Assembly: GCA_021531755.1 (NCBI GenBank)
Contig: JADYUK010000002.1
Span: 62,001 to 126,000 of the forward strand
Source: Hoylesella loescheii
GTDB taxonomy: Bacteria > Bacteroidota > Bacteroidia > Bacteroidales > Bacteroidaceae
Reading direction: 5' to 3'
DNA length: 64,000 bases
Of the stretch, positions 8,544-17,860 are shown piece by piece. Under the pieces are notes generated by a model. The model searched no databases. It saw nothing but the letters and a program-made list of their open reading frames with translations, and had not been told where the DNA came from. The position numbers and the translations under genes were made by a program. Every line of letters starts with the position of its first letter. Positions within the stretch are counted from its first letter, which is position 1.

Positions 8544-8697
8544 AGCGTTTCCGATAAGCCAGATGAGCAGAGACCAAGCTTGCTTGGGCTATGCCATGGC
8601 GAGGGAACGAAGGCAAAGCCAGCGTTTTCGATAAGCCATATGAGCAGAGGCTGAGCTTGCTCAGACTATGCCATGGCGAGGGAACGAAGGCAAAGCC
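8544..8697 (+). repeat. Family B, two tandem 77-bp units in the padR leader
   Basis: Units 8544-8620 and 8621-8697. Common features are a start AGCGTTT..CGATAAGCC, then ATGAGCAG, a stem around a TT loop, GCCATGGCGAGG and GGCAAAGCC at the end. The stem reads CCAAGC-TT-GCTTGG in unit 1 and CTGAGC-TT-GCTCAG in unit 2: both sides change together and pairing is kept. The array ends 23 bases before the PadR gene. Confidence 0.85.
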
Positions 8698-8720
8698 AAT
8701 ATATATAAAACATCAATACA

Positions 8721-9080
8721 ATGGCAAATGTAGACAACACAAAATCGCAGATGCGTAAGGGCATGCTTGAGTATTGTATCATGCTGCTCCTCCATCATCA
8801 GCCGTCATATGCCAATGACATTATCGGGCGGCTGAAGGAGGCGGAGATGATTGTTGTGGAGGGTACCCTGTACCCCCTGCTCAACAGACTCAAGAAGGAC
8901 GGCCTTCTGAAGTATGAATGGCAGGAGAGCACACAGGGACCACCACGCAAATACTACGCACTGACAGAAGAGGGAGAGGAGGCTCTCGTGCAACTCGACA
9001 GCAGCTGGAGTGAGATAGCCACCACAGTGACAATATTAAGAAACAACTTCCCGGCTCTTCCCGGCAACACACAGACATAA
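8721..9080 (+). CDS. PadR-family transcriptional regulator
   Basis: A 119-residue winged-helix protein: the PadR DNA-binding domain covers about 10-85, including ILEEYGYANDII-like HTH here as YANDIIGRLKEAEM and the wing region LYPLLNRLKKDGLL, ESTQGPPRKYYALTEEG. Such proteins usually repress neighbouring genes in response to a ligand or membrane state. In Bacteroidetes a PadR gene next to a PspC-domain gene is a recurring pair, so this one probably controls the following PspC gene. The leader consists almost entirely of family B repeats. Confidence 0.9.
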   Translation: MANVDNTKSQMRKGMLEYCIMLLLHHQPSYANDIIGRLKEAEMIVVEGTLYPLLNRLKKDGLLKYEWQESTQGPPRKYYALTEEGEEALVQLDSSWSEIATTVTILRNNFPALPGNTQT

Positions 9081-9187
9081 CCTGACTGCGAGTCACGGGC
9101 CAGTGTGGTGGCAGCCGTGATGTCTCTGGCAGTGGCAGACACCTGCAGAGACAGTAGAATAACTGACCAGAATAAAACAATACTACA

Positions 9188-10864
9188 ATGAAAAAGAATA
9201 TTCAGATAAACATCTTCGGAACAATTTATGCCATTGACGAAGACGCATACCAGCTCCTCAATAATTATTTGGAAGGTATGAAACAATACTTCTGCAGACA
9301 AGAAGGTGGCGACGAGATAGCTGATGATATAGAACACCGTGTGGCAGAGCTGCTCTGGCAATATAAGGAGCAGGGCATGGAGGCCGTGAACATACAGACG
9401 GTGAAGGAGATAATCAACCAGATAGGCAACCCTGCGGACATTGACGAGGGGAACCATAGCCAAGCGGAGGAATACGCTGAGGCAGAGGAGTGTGAAAGCA
9501 GCGGGGACAATTCAGAAAGGGAGATGCCGCTCATAGACCGGATAAAGAGGCATATCAGCCAGCACCGCCTGTACCGTAACACGAATGAAAAGGTTTTGGG
9601 TGGTGTATGTTCCGGTCTCGCTGAGTATGCCGGTGTTGGCGATGTTGTGATATGGCGACTGGCATTTGTTCTGCTTGCATTCTTCAACATGACGCTCACT
9701 TGGGCATTCATGGGCGATGTGCTCCACTGTATAATTCCTGTGCTGTACATTGTGATGTGGATAGTAGTGCCTGAGGCGAAGACACCGGAGGACAAGCTGC
9801 GCATGAAAGGACGTGAAGTGACACCTGAGAATCTCAGCGAGCAGATTGTCAACGACTCACAGACAACGTCCGAGCCAGTGTCGTGCCAGTCATCGTCAGG
9901 AGGTAGCGGATGCCTGAGGTTCATCCTTGCCGCTGTCCTTGTGCTGCTCCTTTTCCCTCTAATCGTGTCTCTCCTTGCCCTTATATTCGGCATTGTGGTG
10001 AGTTTGGTGGCAGGTATGGGAGCGTCGGCAGCTGTCATTAGTGCGTTGCCGTTTTGGGCATCCCCAGTTTTATCATCGTCCACACCAATACTGCTGACAT
10101 GTCTCATGGCAGGTATTATCGTGGTGGCCTTGCCAATATACATCATCATACGCTTTATACGCAATGAACAGCGCCCACTGTCAACCAGTGCGATATTCTT
10201 CATACTGCTGACATGGTTGGTAGCCCTCGCTGTGGCCATAGCGGCAGGCATATCGTCAGTGGCAACGATAGACGTTAAGCTCGACGAGATGAGGGACAAG
10301 GAGAACACACGCAACGGCATAACCCTCGAGTCGTCATGGATGTGGAACGAGCTGGACGCCATGGGATGGTCGCTCAAGAGGATGGCGAATGTCCAGAACT
10401 GCATCATATGTCAAGAGTCTGGCATAAAAGGCATGGACGGCAGTGTGCTGTCTTTCAGGCGTGAGGACGCTACGAAGCCGATGGATGTACGCCTTGAGCG
10501 TAAGGAGTTCCTTGAGGAGGGAGACTATGTGATAGAGGTTATAGCGTCGGCTAAGGGCCGTGGGCTTAATGTCAAGGTGGAAGAGGAAGGCAACCCCCAG
10601 GCTGTCGGCTCTGTCGCGATTAATGAAGGCGGGAAGAAGCTGGGCGACATACCATTCAGCGAGGCAGGCAAGATACTCGCAATAGCAGAGCCTGACAGCG
10701 CAGAATGGGATAATCTGCAGAGGCAATGCGACGGACATCTCGCCTACTACACGTCAGCTCCTTTCCATGTGAAGGGTGGTAATGCCACGACCATCATAGA
10801 GATTCAGAACGCATACATGAATAATGCATCAGTCAGACACATCGTCCTGCACAAGGTGAAGTAA
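9188..10864 (+). CDS. PspC-domain membrane protein
   Basis: A 558-residue protein. The N-terminal ~100 residues are soluble and acidic (QEGGDEIADDIEHRVAELL). A PspC domain follows at about 120-200 (RNTNEKVLGGVCSGLAEY with two hydrophobic segments), then more membrane segments to about 380 and a C-terminal ~170-residue extracytoplasmic part. PspC proteins take part in envelope stress responses. The gene lies 107 bp after the PadR regulator and 27 bp before the thioredoxin-fold gene, so the three form a likely operon. The sensing role is inferred from context. Confidence 0.87.
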   Translation: MKKNIQINIFGTIYAIDEDAYQLLNNYLEGMKQYFCRQEGGDEIADDIEHRVAELLWQYKEQGMEAVNIQTVKEIINQIGNPADIDEGNHSQAEEYAEAEECESSGDNSEREMPLIDRIKRHISQHRLYRNTNEKVLGGVCSGLAEYAGVGDVVIWRLAFVLLAFFNMTLTWAFMGDVLHCIIPVLYIVMWIVVPEAKTPEDKLRMKGREVTPENLSEQIVNDSQTTSEPVSCQSSSGGSGCLRFILAAVLVLLLFPLIVSLLALIFGIVVSLVAGMGASAAVISALPFWASPVLSSSTPILLTCLMAGIIVVALPIYIIIRFIRNEQRPLSTSAIFFILLTWLVALAVAIAAGISSVATIDVKLDEMRDKENTRNGITLESSWMWNELDAMGWSLKRMANVQNCIICQESGIKGMDGSVLSFRREDATKPMDVRLERKEFLEEGDYVIEVIASAKGRGLNVKVEEEGNPQAVGSVAINEGGKKLGDIPFSEAGKILAIAEPDSAEWDNLQRQCDGHLAYYTSAPFHVKGGNATTIIEIQNAYMNNASVRHIVLHKVK

Positions 10865-10891
10865 GCTGAATGGGCGAATATTACTTTAATA

Positions 10892-12916
10892 ATGAGAATG
10901 AGAACTATTACCACTGCATTATTTACATTGCTTGTCTCGCTGCAAATGATGGCAGGCAAGGTAATCAAGATTCAAGACATTGAATACGCTCCATCATGGA
11001 TGACAATCAAAGATGTTGAACTCACGAAGGAATCTACCGTCATCCGTGGCACTCTCCAACCAGGTGCTTCCATCCTCAAGAACACAGTCATTGTCGATCG
11101 TAACACAGGCAAGGAGTATAAATTCCTCCGTGTTGAGGGTATCAAGGCATACGAGCAGGCTACAGAAGAGACACCTTGCACCGTACATTTCGAGCCTCTC
11201 GACGCAAGTGTCAAGGAGATTAATTATATAGAGGTGGGAAATAATCCTCTCGGCAACTATTATGGTATCAAATTGCAGCAGAAGGCCAAGGTAGGCAAGA
11301 ATTCAAAGGCATTTGACCCTGAATCACTTAACTACGACTACTATATGAACCAGCCTTTCACTCCCGATACAGCATGGCACTTCAGCAATGAGCCATACAA
11401 GAAAGCATTTAAAGCAGGCAAGGCACAGTTGAAAATTCATGTGTCAGGTATTCCAAAGGAACTCAAAAGCGTCCTTCCTGACGCTACGGCAAGAGTGCAA
11501 AACCAGATTACCCGCCAGGAAGAGAATTCAGTGGTTTCTATTGGCGAAGACAACTGCTACGTTCTCGACCTCAACATACCTCATCCGCAGTTTGTATATA
11601 CCCAACCCTTTGGTTCTGTTTTCATAGCCCCAGGCGATACACTTGAGATGTTTTCCACCATTGAATCTGCTCCCGACCGTTCGGGACCTCGCTTCAAGAC
11701 CTTCCAGGGCAATAGCGAATCGGCAATGATAAACACGCTGCATCCTGAGTTCATGAAGAAGTATGGAAGGAAAGAATACATATACGCAGAGGCGAAGTCA
11801 ACTGTAGAAAAAGGTAAGGATGCCACACAGGCACTCCTTGGGCGTTGGGCTAACCAGGTTAATGAAATTATTGACGACGAGGAGCTTCGTCAGGCTCTCA
11901 TACAATCTCCGCTCAGCACATTTGGCAAAGACCTCATGATGATTTCTATACTGACAAACAAGTGCATTGAGATAGAGGATGTTGTGTCAAGCTATAGAGA
12001 CAAGGCAAAAACATATACCCAAATGGAGGATGGCAACTGGAAGATAGATACAAACCCTGACTATGTAGAGCTTGACCTGGAAGCCGTGTATAACACTCTG
12101 TTGAAGAACAAGGAACTCATCTACAACAACCCTCTTGCCATGTGTGAGAGCAGCCAGTGGGTATTCGTCAACCGTACGCTCTATAGTCCTCTGTTCTTTT
12201 CATGGGAGGACTACACAGATGATGATGGTGTGGAACGCCAACGTCGTTGCGACAAATACGGCATGGCAGGCACATTTATGAACGACCTGTTTCTCTCGCA
12301 GGATATTGTCAGCAAGATGGAGAATATTCAAAAGGACATCAAACTCGGAAAACTTGGGGAAAGTCAGAATGTTACTCTTGATTGTATATCAAAAAAAATC
12401 GGTGAGTCCTTGGCTGGCATACAGAATGTAAAGGTGGCTCAGAACATTGTAGAGGAGTACCGCAAATTCCTAAAGGCAACCGAGACTGCTACGGCTGAAG
12501 ATACAGGCAATAACTGGACAGAAGAGCAGACGACACTTTGGAACAAGATTGTATCGCCATACAAGGGCTACACTCTTTTCCTCGACTTCTGGGGCATGAG
12601 CTGCGGCCCTTGCCGTTCGGGCATGATGAGTCAGAAGAAACTGGTGGAGGAGATGAAGGACGAGAAAGTCAAGTTCCTATATATCACCACCGAAGACCAA
12701 AAGTCTTCTGCTGAGAAGTGGATGATGGAGAACAACATCAAGGGCGAACACGTTTACATAACACGAAATGAGTGGAAGCAGTTTGAGACGATGATAAACT
12801 TCACAGGCATACCTCGTGGAGCACTTGTCAGCAAGGAAGGCAAACTCATTGAGCAAGACTTCACGATTCATCAGTTCAACAGCGAAGAACTGAAGAAACT
12901 TGCCCAAAGGTTTTAG
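10892..12916 (+). CDS. Exported TlpA/redoxin-like thioredoxin-fold protein
   Basis: A 674-residue protein with an N-terminal signal peptide (MRMRTITTALFTLLVSLQMMAG). The last ~130 residues form a thioredoxin fold with active site SCGPCRSG (C571, C574), preceded by LFLDFWGM. The large N-terminal part has a beta-rich and a helical region, similar in outline to Bacteroidetes TlpA-like disulfide reductases. It probably reduces or shuffles disulfides outside the cytoplasm. Its base composition is a little more AT-rich than that of the PspC gene. It follows that gene by 27 bp. Confidence 0.85.
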   Translation: MRMRTITTALFTLLVSLQMMAGKVIKIQDIEYAPSWMTIKDVELTKESTVIRGTLQPGASILKNTVIVDRNTGKEYKFLRVEGIKAYEQATEETPCTVHFEPLDASVKEINYIEVGNNPLGNYYGIKLQQKAKVGKNSKAFDPESLNYDYYMNQPFTPDTAWHFSNEPYKKAFKAGKAQLKIHVSGIPKELKSVLPDATARVQNQITRQEENSVVSIGEDNCYVLDLNIPHPQFVYTQPFGSVFIAPGDTLEMFSTIESAPDRSGPRFKTFQGNSESAMINTLHPEFMKKYGRKEYIYAEAKSTVEKGKDATQALLGRWANQVNEIIDDEELRQALIQSPLSTFGKDLMMISILTNKCIEIEDVVSSYRDKAKTYTQMEDGNWKIDTNPDYVELDLEAVYNTLLKNKELIYNNPLAMCESSQWVFVNRTLYSPLFFSWEDYTDDDGVERQRRCDKYGMAGTFMNDLFLSQDIVSKMENIQKDIKLGKLGESQNVTLDCISKKIGESLAGIQNVKVAQNIVEEYRKFLKATETATAEDTGNNWTEEQTTLWNKIVSPYKGYTLFLDFWGMSCGPCRSGMMSQKKLVEEMKDEKVKFLYITTEDQKSSAEKWMMENNIKGEHVYITRNEWKQFETMINFTGIPRGALVSKEGKLIEQDFTIHQFNSEELKKLAQRF

Positions 12917-13211
12917 CTCAAGTTTCCTGTCATTACCATCTGTGCTGCTCATCGGGCTTAACGAAAGCGCTTACAAACAGTATACGTACACTTACGATGG
13001 TTAATCGGGGGCACAATGAATGTACTTCTTCTGATAAAAGGTCTGTTTTGTCTTCGTCGAAGGCTTGCTGCATTTAACTTCGTTGAATATCGGCTGCACT
13101 CTGCTGAACCTGAGCAAGCTCAGATATTTTCAGACAACTACAACATCACCCTATCGGTTTTGGCATCAATCACAAGGCGATAAAGCAAATATAACATCAT
13201 ATTCATAGTTT
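12917..13211. other. Intergenic region with degenerate repeat fragments
   Basis: No gene is supported. At 12941-12972 the minus strand reads TAAGCGCTTTCGTTAAGCC-like sequence, the first ~30 bp of a family B unit. At 13089-13101 ATCGGCTGCACTC matches the inside of the family C leader at 32.5 kb, and 13110-13123 is the perfect palindrome CTGAGCAAGCTCAG, the family B stem in the other orientation. These look like decayed or mosaic repeats. Confidence 0.5.
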
Positions 13212-13240
13212 TTTGCATTATTTGTTTGGAATTATCTTTG
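13212..13240 (+). promoter_or_regulatory. Candidate promoter of the DUF3332 gene
   Basis: TTTG at 13212-13215 and TATCTTTG at 13233-13240 (17-base spacing, slightly short), leaving a ~185-nt leader. Confidence 0.5.
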
Positions 13241-13426
13241 TAAATGGTTATCTTCGTCAACGATGATCGTTCATATCCTGTATAATATTCAGGATACCAT
13301 CAGCCTGAGACTGTCATGTCAGATTCAGGTGGGCGATGAAAAGAAAAAGTGATATCCCAATGTCCCCGAAAACGCTTTGTGGCAAATGAATCGGGATGAA
13401 ATGTTCAACTAAATAACTACACTACA

Positions 13427-13975
13427 ATGAAGAAAAACCTGAAGATTATGGCATGCATCATGGCAGTATCATTGCTGTCTTCATCGTGCATCGGCTCGTT
13501 CTGCATGTTCAACAAGCTCGCGTCTTGGAATAAAAGCGCCACAAAATCGAAGTTCCTTAATGAGCTTCTCTACATCGTCATATCTCCAGCTTATGCGGTC
13601 TCATTGGTTGCCGACGTGCTTGTCCTGAACACTATCGAGTTCTGGACCGATGACAATCCGTTGGCCAGCAACATAGGCAAGACCCAGGAGATAATGGGAA
13701 GTGACGGGAGGCTTTATGCTGTGAAGACTCTCAAGAACGGCTATGAGATAACAAATCCAGAAGGCGAGAAGATGACTCTGACATACAACAAGAAGACGAA
13801 GACATGGTCAGAGAGTGATAACGGAATGACGCGTGAGTTGTTCCGCTTCAATGCCGACGGTACAATCCAGGCTTACCTCCCTAACGGTGAGGATGTCAAA
13901 GTCACACAGGATGAGGCCGGGCTCTATGAGCTGCGTATGGCCGTTTATGGCGTGACATCATGGGCTATGAGATAA
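13427..13975 (+). CDS. DUF3332 lipoprotein
   Basis: A 182-residue protein with a lipoprotein signal, Cys at 21 after SLLSSS. The mature start CIGSFCMFNKLASWNK and the following hydrophobic stretch with EFWTDDNPL match the DUF3332 family, small envelope lipoproteins of unknown function found in many Gram-negatives. The C-terminal half has short beta strands with repeated NG turns. Monocistronic: promoter candidate upstream and strong hairpin downstream. Confidence 0.85.
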   Translation: MKKNLKIMACIMAVSLLSSSCIGSFCMFNKLASWNKSATKSKFLNELLYIVISPAYAVSLVADVLVLNTIEFWTDDNPLASNIGKTQEIMGSDGRLYAVKTLKNGYEITNPEGEKMTLTYNKKTKTWSESDNGMTRELFRFNADGTIQAYLPNGEDVKVTQDEAGLYELRMAVYGVTSWAMR

Positions 13976-14043
13976 GCCGCGCTGAAGGATTTGCTTAATA
14001 ATATGGAGAGGGAGACAGACATTAACCTCTTCCAGTGAATACC

Positions 14044-14091
14044 ATTCCCCTGCCACTATGCTTCAAAGCGAAGCCATGATGGCAGGGGAAT
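14044..14091 (+). terminator. Terminator of the DUF3332 gene
   Basis: Perfect 12-bp stem ATTCCCCTGCCA / TGGCAGGGGAAT with an inner CTTC..GAAG stem; no long T run follows. Confidence 0.6.
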
Positions 14092-14316
14092 ACTCTCTGT
14101 GGGTGTGTATCCGTTTACGGCATGCGATTCTGGGGCTTGGCATACGTGGCTCCATGCATGCCACACACAGATGCCATGGACGGTGTCATAATAACCAGCC
14201 CGGAGCGTATGGCAAACTGGGGGGAATACTGGAAATACCGCTGTCAAGTGAACGTGCCGCATCCCATCCTACAGTGTACCGGACAGCATTATATGCAAAA
14301 AAAACATAGTTTATAT

Positions 14317-14348
14317 TTTGGTTGTTCGGTATATTCTTCGTAACTTTG
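14317..14348 (+). promoter_or_regulatory. Promoter of the riboswitch-controlled transcript
   Basis: TTTG 14317-14320, 20 bases, TAACTTTG 14341-14348: full consensus, placing transcription start just before the riboswitch. Confidence 0.8.
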
Positions 14349-14355
14349 CATCCGA

Positions 14356-14560
14356 AAGTGGTATCTTTCACCTCCAGCTTGATACGGGAGAGTGAGGATT
14401 TAATAGGGAATCAGGTGAGAGTCCTGGACAGTCCCGCTGCTGTAACCTCTATTATCTTTTGTCACATGACAACCACTGGTATCGTCGTCATCTTGATGAT
14501 ACCGGGAAGGTGTTGACAGAAAGAGGAAGTCAGAAGACCTGCCACTGATACCGTTCCTGC
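14356..14560 (+). promoter_or_regulatory. Cobalamin (AdoCbl-type) riboswitch
   Basis: Conserved core elements occur in order: GGGAATCAGGTGAGAGTCC, then GACAGTCCCGCTGCTGTAA (the CCCGC..CTGT core), a variable arm with a long hairpin (GGTATCGTCGTC.. TTGATGATACC), and the B12 box GAGGAAGTCAGAAGACCTGCC at about 14523-14543. The order and spacing match known cobalamin riboswitches of Bacteroidetes. About 270 nt separate it from the DUF4465 gene, so an expression platform must lie in that leader; TGGGGGAGGGGATTCC..AATCCC near 14720-14755 could form it. Boundaries are approximate. Confidence 0.9.
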
Positions 14561-14829
14561 ATACCAGCGCTCGTGGGTTAGGCTGTATGGAGGCAAAGAT
14601 TATTCATGTCGTCAATCCCGTTGCCGCTATGTCTTCTACATGTGGACAGCGATGTGTGCGTGTAGTGTGATGGGCTATATCCCGCCACACATATCCATGC
14701 GCTCGCTACAGGCAGACTGTGGGGGAGGGGATTCCTTAAGAGTGACAATCCCATTGCGTACGGTTTCCCTGCCATGTGGATGGTAAACCATGACTCATAA
14801 TAAAATCAAAACATAATACAAGACAAACA

Positions 14830-15555
14830 ATGAAACTTAGAAACTTACTTATCATCGCCCTTGTGGCGGCAGCTTTCGCATCATGTAAGGACGACGACCC
14901 GATGCCAGAAATCAACGTTGTGACATTCGAGGAGAGCTATTGGTCATCACTCATAGACAGCCCGCAGTATATGGGCCCGCTGCTCTATGGCGACGGCACA
15001 TATAACTGGGAGGACGCGAATACAACCCTCTCGTCGAAGTTCACTGACGCATGGGGCGACGGTATGTTCTGGGGTGGAGGTGTAGCGATATCCAACTACA
15101 TCGACGCAGACCTCTCACACAATAGTTATGAGTACCAGCTTGCTGTGCCAGAGAGCAATGGTTCACGCACGTTCGCTGTAGCCAACTCTACGAGCTACAT
15201 TTATTTCAAGGATAATGTAGCAAGGCTCATAAAGTCCATTGACTATGCTCCTACCACTTATCTTCTTGGCACAGAGAAGAATGGCAACGGCTATGCCCGT
15301 GCCCTCACAGCCAGTGGCGACTATATGAAAGTCATACTGACAGGATATGTCGGCGAGACAGCGACAACCAAGGCAGAGCTTTATCTGACACAGAATGGTG
15401 TCATACAGGAGGGCTGGCGCACAGTGTCGCTTGAGGGTCTCGGCTATGTTACAAAGGTTGAGTTCACCTTTGAGGGCAGCGATACAGGCGATTACGGGCT
15501 CAATACTCCAGCCTATTTCGCCTTTGACAATGTCTCTGTCCAGGAGCCATTCTGA
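14830..15555 (+). CDS. DUF4465 surface lipoprotein under B12 control
   Basis: A 241-residue protein with lipobox AFASC (Cys19) followed by KDDDP, an acidic stretch of the kind that sends Bacteroidetes lipoproteins to the cell surface. The body is beta-rich (WGGGVAISNY, AYFAFDNVSVQEPF) and fits DUF4465. It is the only gene after the cobalamin riboswitch, so its level should fall when cobalamin is plentiful. A role as B12- or corrinoid-binding surface protein is inferred from this control. It is separated from the BtuB-like gene at 33.9 kb. Confidence 0.83.
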   Translation: MKLRNLLIIALVAAAFASCKDDDPMPEINVVTFEESYWSSLIDSPQYMGPLLYGDGTYNWEDANTTLSSKFTDAWGDGMFWGGGVAISNYIDADLSHNSYEYQLAVPESNGSRTFAVANSTSYIYFKDNVARLIKSIDYAPTTYLLGTEKNGNGYARALTASGDYMKVILTGYVGETATTKAELYLTQNGVIQEGWRTVSLEGLGYVTKVEFTFEGSDTGDYGLNTPAYFAFDNVSVQEPF

Positions 15556-15700
15556 TAATGGCTGTTCGGGGCGCCACGTCATATTGTGTGCTTTTGCCCC
15601 ATGTTTAGTTTGAGTTGTAATAGGGCAGGGATGCTGCCCACGACTTTAGTATAGATGTTTTATATTCAAGGAATCTGCCCACATATCGTGTGAGCAGGAC

Positions 15701-15754
15701 AAAGATGAAGCCTTCTGGTTGTCGCGAGACAGTCGGGAGGCTTCATCTTTTTTT
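15701..15754 (+). terminator. Strong terminator of the DUF4465 transcript
   Basis: Perfect 12-bp stem AAAGATGAAGCC / GGCTTCATCTTT followed directly by seven T. Confidence 0.9.
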
Positions 15755-15780
15755 GCCATTAAGGCTGTTTGTCATAGCTT

Positions 15781-15923
15781 GCGATTCATACACGCCATCT
15801 TGTGGCTATTATGTGAAATCCATTTGTTGGCTGGTTACCATAGTCCGCGATTCATTCACGCCATCTTGTAGCTATTATGTGATGTCCATTTATTGGCTCG
15901 TTACCATAGTCAGCGGTTCATAC
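15781..15923 (+). repeat. 66-bp tandem repeat D, two units and a remnant
   Basis: Units start at 15781 (GCGATTCATACACGCC..), 15847 and a short third at 15913 (GCGGTTCATAC). Units differ at roughly 10% of positions. Sequence is unrelated to family A although the period is the same. A frame stays open through it but has no convincing start. The rest of 15556-16401 contains no supported gene. Confidence 0.75.
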
Positions 15924-16401
15924 TGTCAGTTTGCTCTGCCGTGTTTATAGAGAATGTTCACCGGACTGTAATAATTGCGATGATGCCTGTCCAGGAGGCA
16001 GCCCGCCCGTTTCCATGATGCCTGAGGCTGTTCCCCCTTTCTCTGTGTCCGGCCATGCCTGCCGCCACTCTTCCGCTTGCCCTGCCGCTGTCAGCTTATG
16101 TCTGTGTGCGGGCTGGGCTCGTTTCTCTGTCTCTCTGCTTGATGTCTCCCTCTCCCGTGTGCCAACAGTAAGCCCTGCCGCCATCCTTGTCACAAGGTTG
16201 CAGCAGGGCCGTCTGTATAATACACATGAAAAATTCAGTGGCGGTTAAGCTGAAGAGTCAGTCTTCTGCATCACGGCGTACGCTGTCGTTGACATCCGTA
16301 ATGCCGGGATATTAGTTTTTCTGAGCATGGGAGATGATTCCCATAACATGAAGAGCTACGATGACGTGACATAACCGTCGCGGTAGCTTCCGCCGATAGT
16401 A

Positions 16402-17118
16402 TTAGTTATCTTCTGTATATCCAGTCTTTAGGTATCCTGAGACTTTGTAGTACATGTCTGGGCCATAGTCGTCAGCATACTTCACATAGAAGCAGATAGA
16501 GTCAGTCTTCATTCCTGAGCCAGGAGCAGTTGCAGCCTTCTTGAGAATCTTGCCTCCGATGACTACAGGCTTGCCGTCGTTGTCGTATGTGCTGCTTATG
16601 GTGGCAGGATTGATGGCCAGTGTCTGGTATGGCTCCTGCTTGATGCTTCCGGCAGAGAATGTCATGTTGTCGGCATCGACATTGATGCGTATTGTCTCAT
16701 TCCAGAAACCGTCTTTCAGAATCATCTCGTTTGTGTTGTCGGCAGCTGTGTTCGCAGTGAGGAATTCTACCGAGCCTGCTTCGAACTCGTCAAGCCACAA
16801 GCCCTGTTGTGTGTATATGTCGAAGTCTTTCTCGTCGACGATGCCGTCGCCGTTGGCATCAGCGTTGTAGTTTCCATAGGGGTCGCCCAATGCGCTGTTT
16901 ATGAAAGCTGGGTCGTAGCCTTTCTCTCCGTTGTAGTAATACATTGTGAACCAGGGGTCGTTTGACTCAACCGAGCAGACCCATGTTCCGCACATGTCCT
17001 TCAGCTTCACGCTCTCTACCTCGTAGTCACCTCCGAAGTCGCCGTCCTTACAACCTGTCATGCTGAATGCGGTGAGAATTATTGCGACGGCCGATATAAT
17101 ATTCTTCTTCATTGTCAT
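16402..17118 (-). CDS. Lipid-binding-type lipoprotein of the SusCD locus
   Basis: A 238-residue lipoprotein (Cys after SMTG). The pattern MCGTWVCSVES, EFLTANTAADNTNEM and YVKYADDYGPDMYYKVSGY matches the lipocalin-like 'lipid-binding putative hydrolase' family that often ends SusCD operons. The function is unknown in general. It begins 9 bp after the preceding DUF5012-type gene and is the last gene of the operon. The true start may be the second Met (MKK). Confidence 0.78.
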   Translation of the reverse strand: MTMKKNIISAVAIILTAFSMTGCKDGDFGGDYEVESVKLKDMCGTWVCSVESNDPWFTMYYYNGEKGYDPAFINSALGDPYGNYNADANGDGIVDEKDFDIYTQQGLWLDEFEAGSVEFLTANTAADNTNEMILKDGFWNETIRINVDADNMTFSAGSIKQEPYQTLAINPATISSTYDNDGKPVVIGGKILKKAATAPGSGMKTDSICFYVKYADDYGPDMYYKVSGYLKTGYTEDN

Positions 17119-17127
17119 AAAGAGTGT

Positions 17128-17844
17128 TTATTTTGTTAGTGTGATGTAGAATATCATTGAGCCGGCATATGCCACCTCAAGATCTATCTCTCCTGTCGCC
17201 TCGTTATAGGCGGCGTTTATCTCGTCGGCGCTGTCGCCCCATCCTGCCACATCAGCTGTGAGAGCTGTTATGGTGTTGTCGTTGTTGAGGGCGAAGTATC
17301 CTGTCATGGCGTAGTCAGAGCCATATCCGGCACGCTGGTCGTAGTATCCTCCCATATAGTCGCTGATGTGGTAGAGTCCTGGAGCGATGTACTCGACATC
17401 CACGGCACAGTCAGCGAAAGCCGCCTTTGCGCCTGATGAGATCCAGTAGCGGTATGAGCCGCCCTTCACGACGTATGTCCCTCCGATGTTGCGGTCAACG
17501 GATGTGGGGTCGTAGACAACTACTGTACGTGTTATAGAGCTCTCGAATCCGTCTACATTCTTGGCTGAGTATGTCAGGTGGTATACTCCAAGCTGTGATG
17601 AGTCGACTGTTCCTGATGTTACGACGCTTGCCGTAATATCGTTCTCTCCCTCCATGCAGATGCATCCTGGGTCGGTGAATGGTGTTCCGACAGCTACTGT
17701 CGTGACATTGTTGGCGTCTGCTCCCTTGAGTTCGAAGGTAGCGTAGTGGGTTACACGTACGAGTCCTTCCTCTGCTTCAGAGCACGCTGTCAGCATGACA
17801 ACGGTGAGAAGCGACGCGAGGGTATATAATATTGACTTTTTCAT
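17128..17844 (-). CDS. DUF5011/DUF5012-type surface lipoprotein
   Basis: A 238-residue lipoprotein (Cys21 after VVMLTA) with an Ig-like domain at about 30-110: FELKGADANNVTTVAVGTPF, DPGC and a closing SSITRTVVVYDP, the hallmark of DUF5011/5012 domains. The C-terminal half is Gly/Tyr-rich and beta-like. In SusCD loci such proteins sit at the surface and bind the target glycan or peptide; the substrate is unknown here. It starts 16 bp after susD ends. Confidence 0.8.
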   Translation of the reverse strand: MKKSILYTLASLLTVVMLTACSEAEEGLVRVTHYATFELKGADANNVTTVAVGTPFTDPGCICMEGENDITASVVTSGTVDSSQLGVYHLTYSAKNVDGFESSITRTVVVYDPTSVDRNIGGTYVVKGGSYRYWISSGAKAAFADCAVDVEYIAPGLYHISDYMGGYYDQRAGYGSDYAMTGYFALNNDNTITALTADVAGWGDSADEINAAYNEATGEIDLEVAYAGSMIFYITLTK

Positions 17845-17860
17845 AATTCAGGGTTCGATA

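Noticed and set aside
9265..10407. 380-codon frame antisense to the PspC gene
   Set aside because: It is the mirror of a GC-biased coding frame with low-complexity Ser/Met/Arg composition; the plus-strand gene has clear domains.
15690..15950. 86-codon frame across terminator and repeat D
   Set aside because: It begins inside a strong terminator hairpin and its repeated peptide simply mirrors the DNA repeat.
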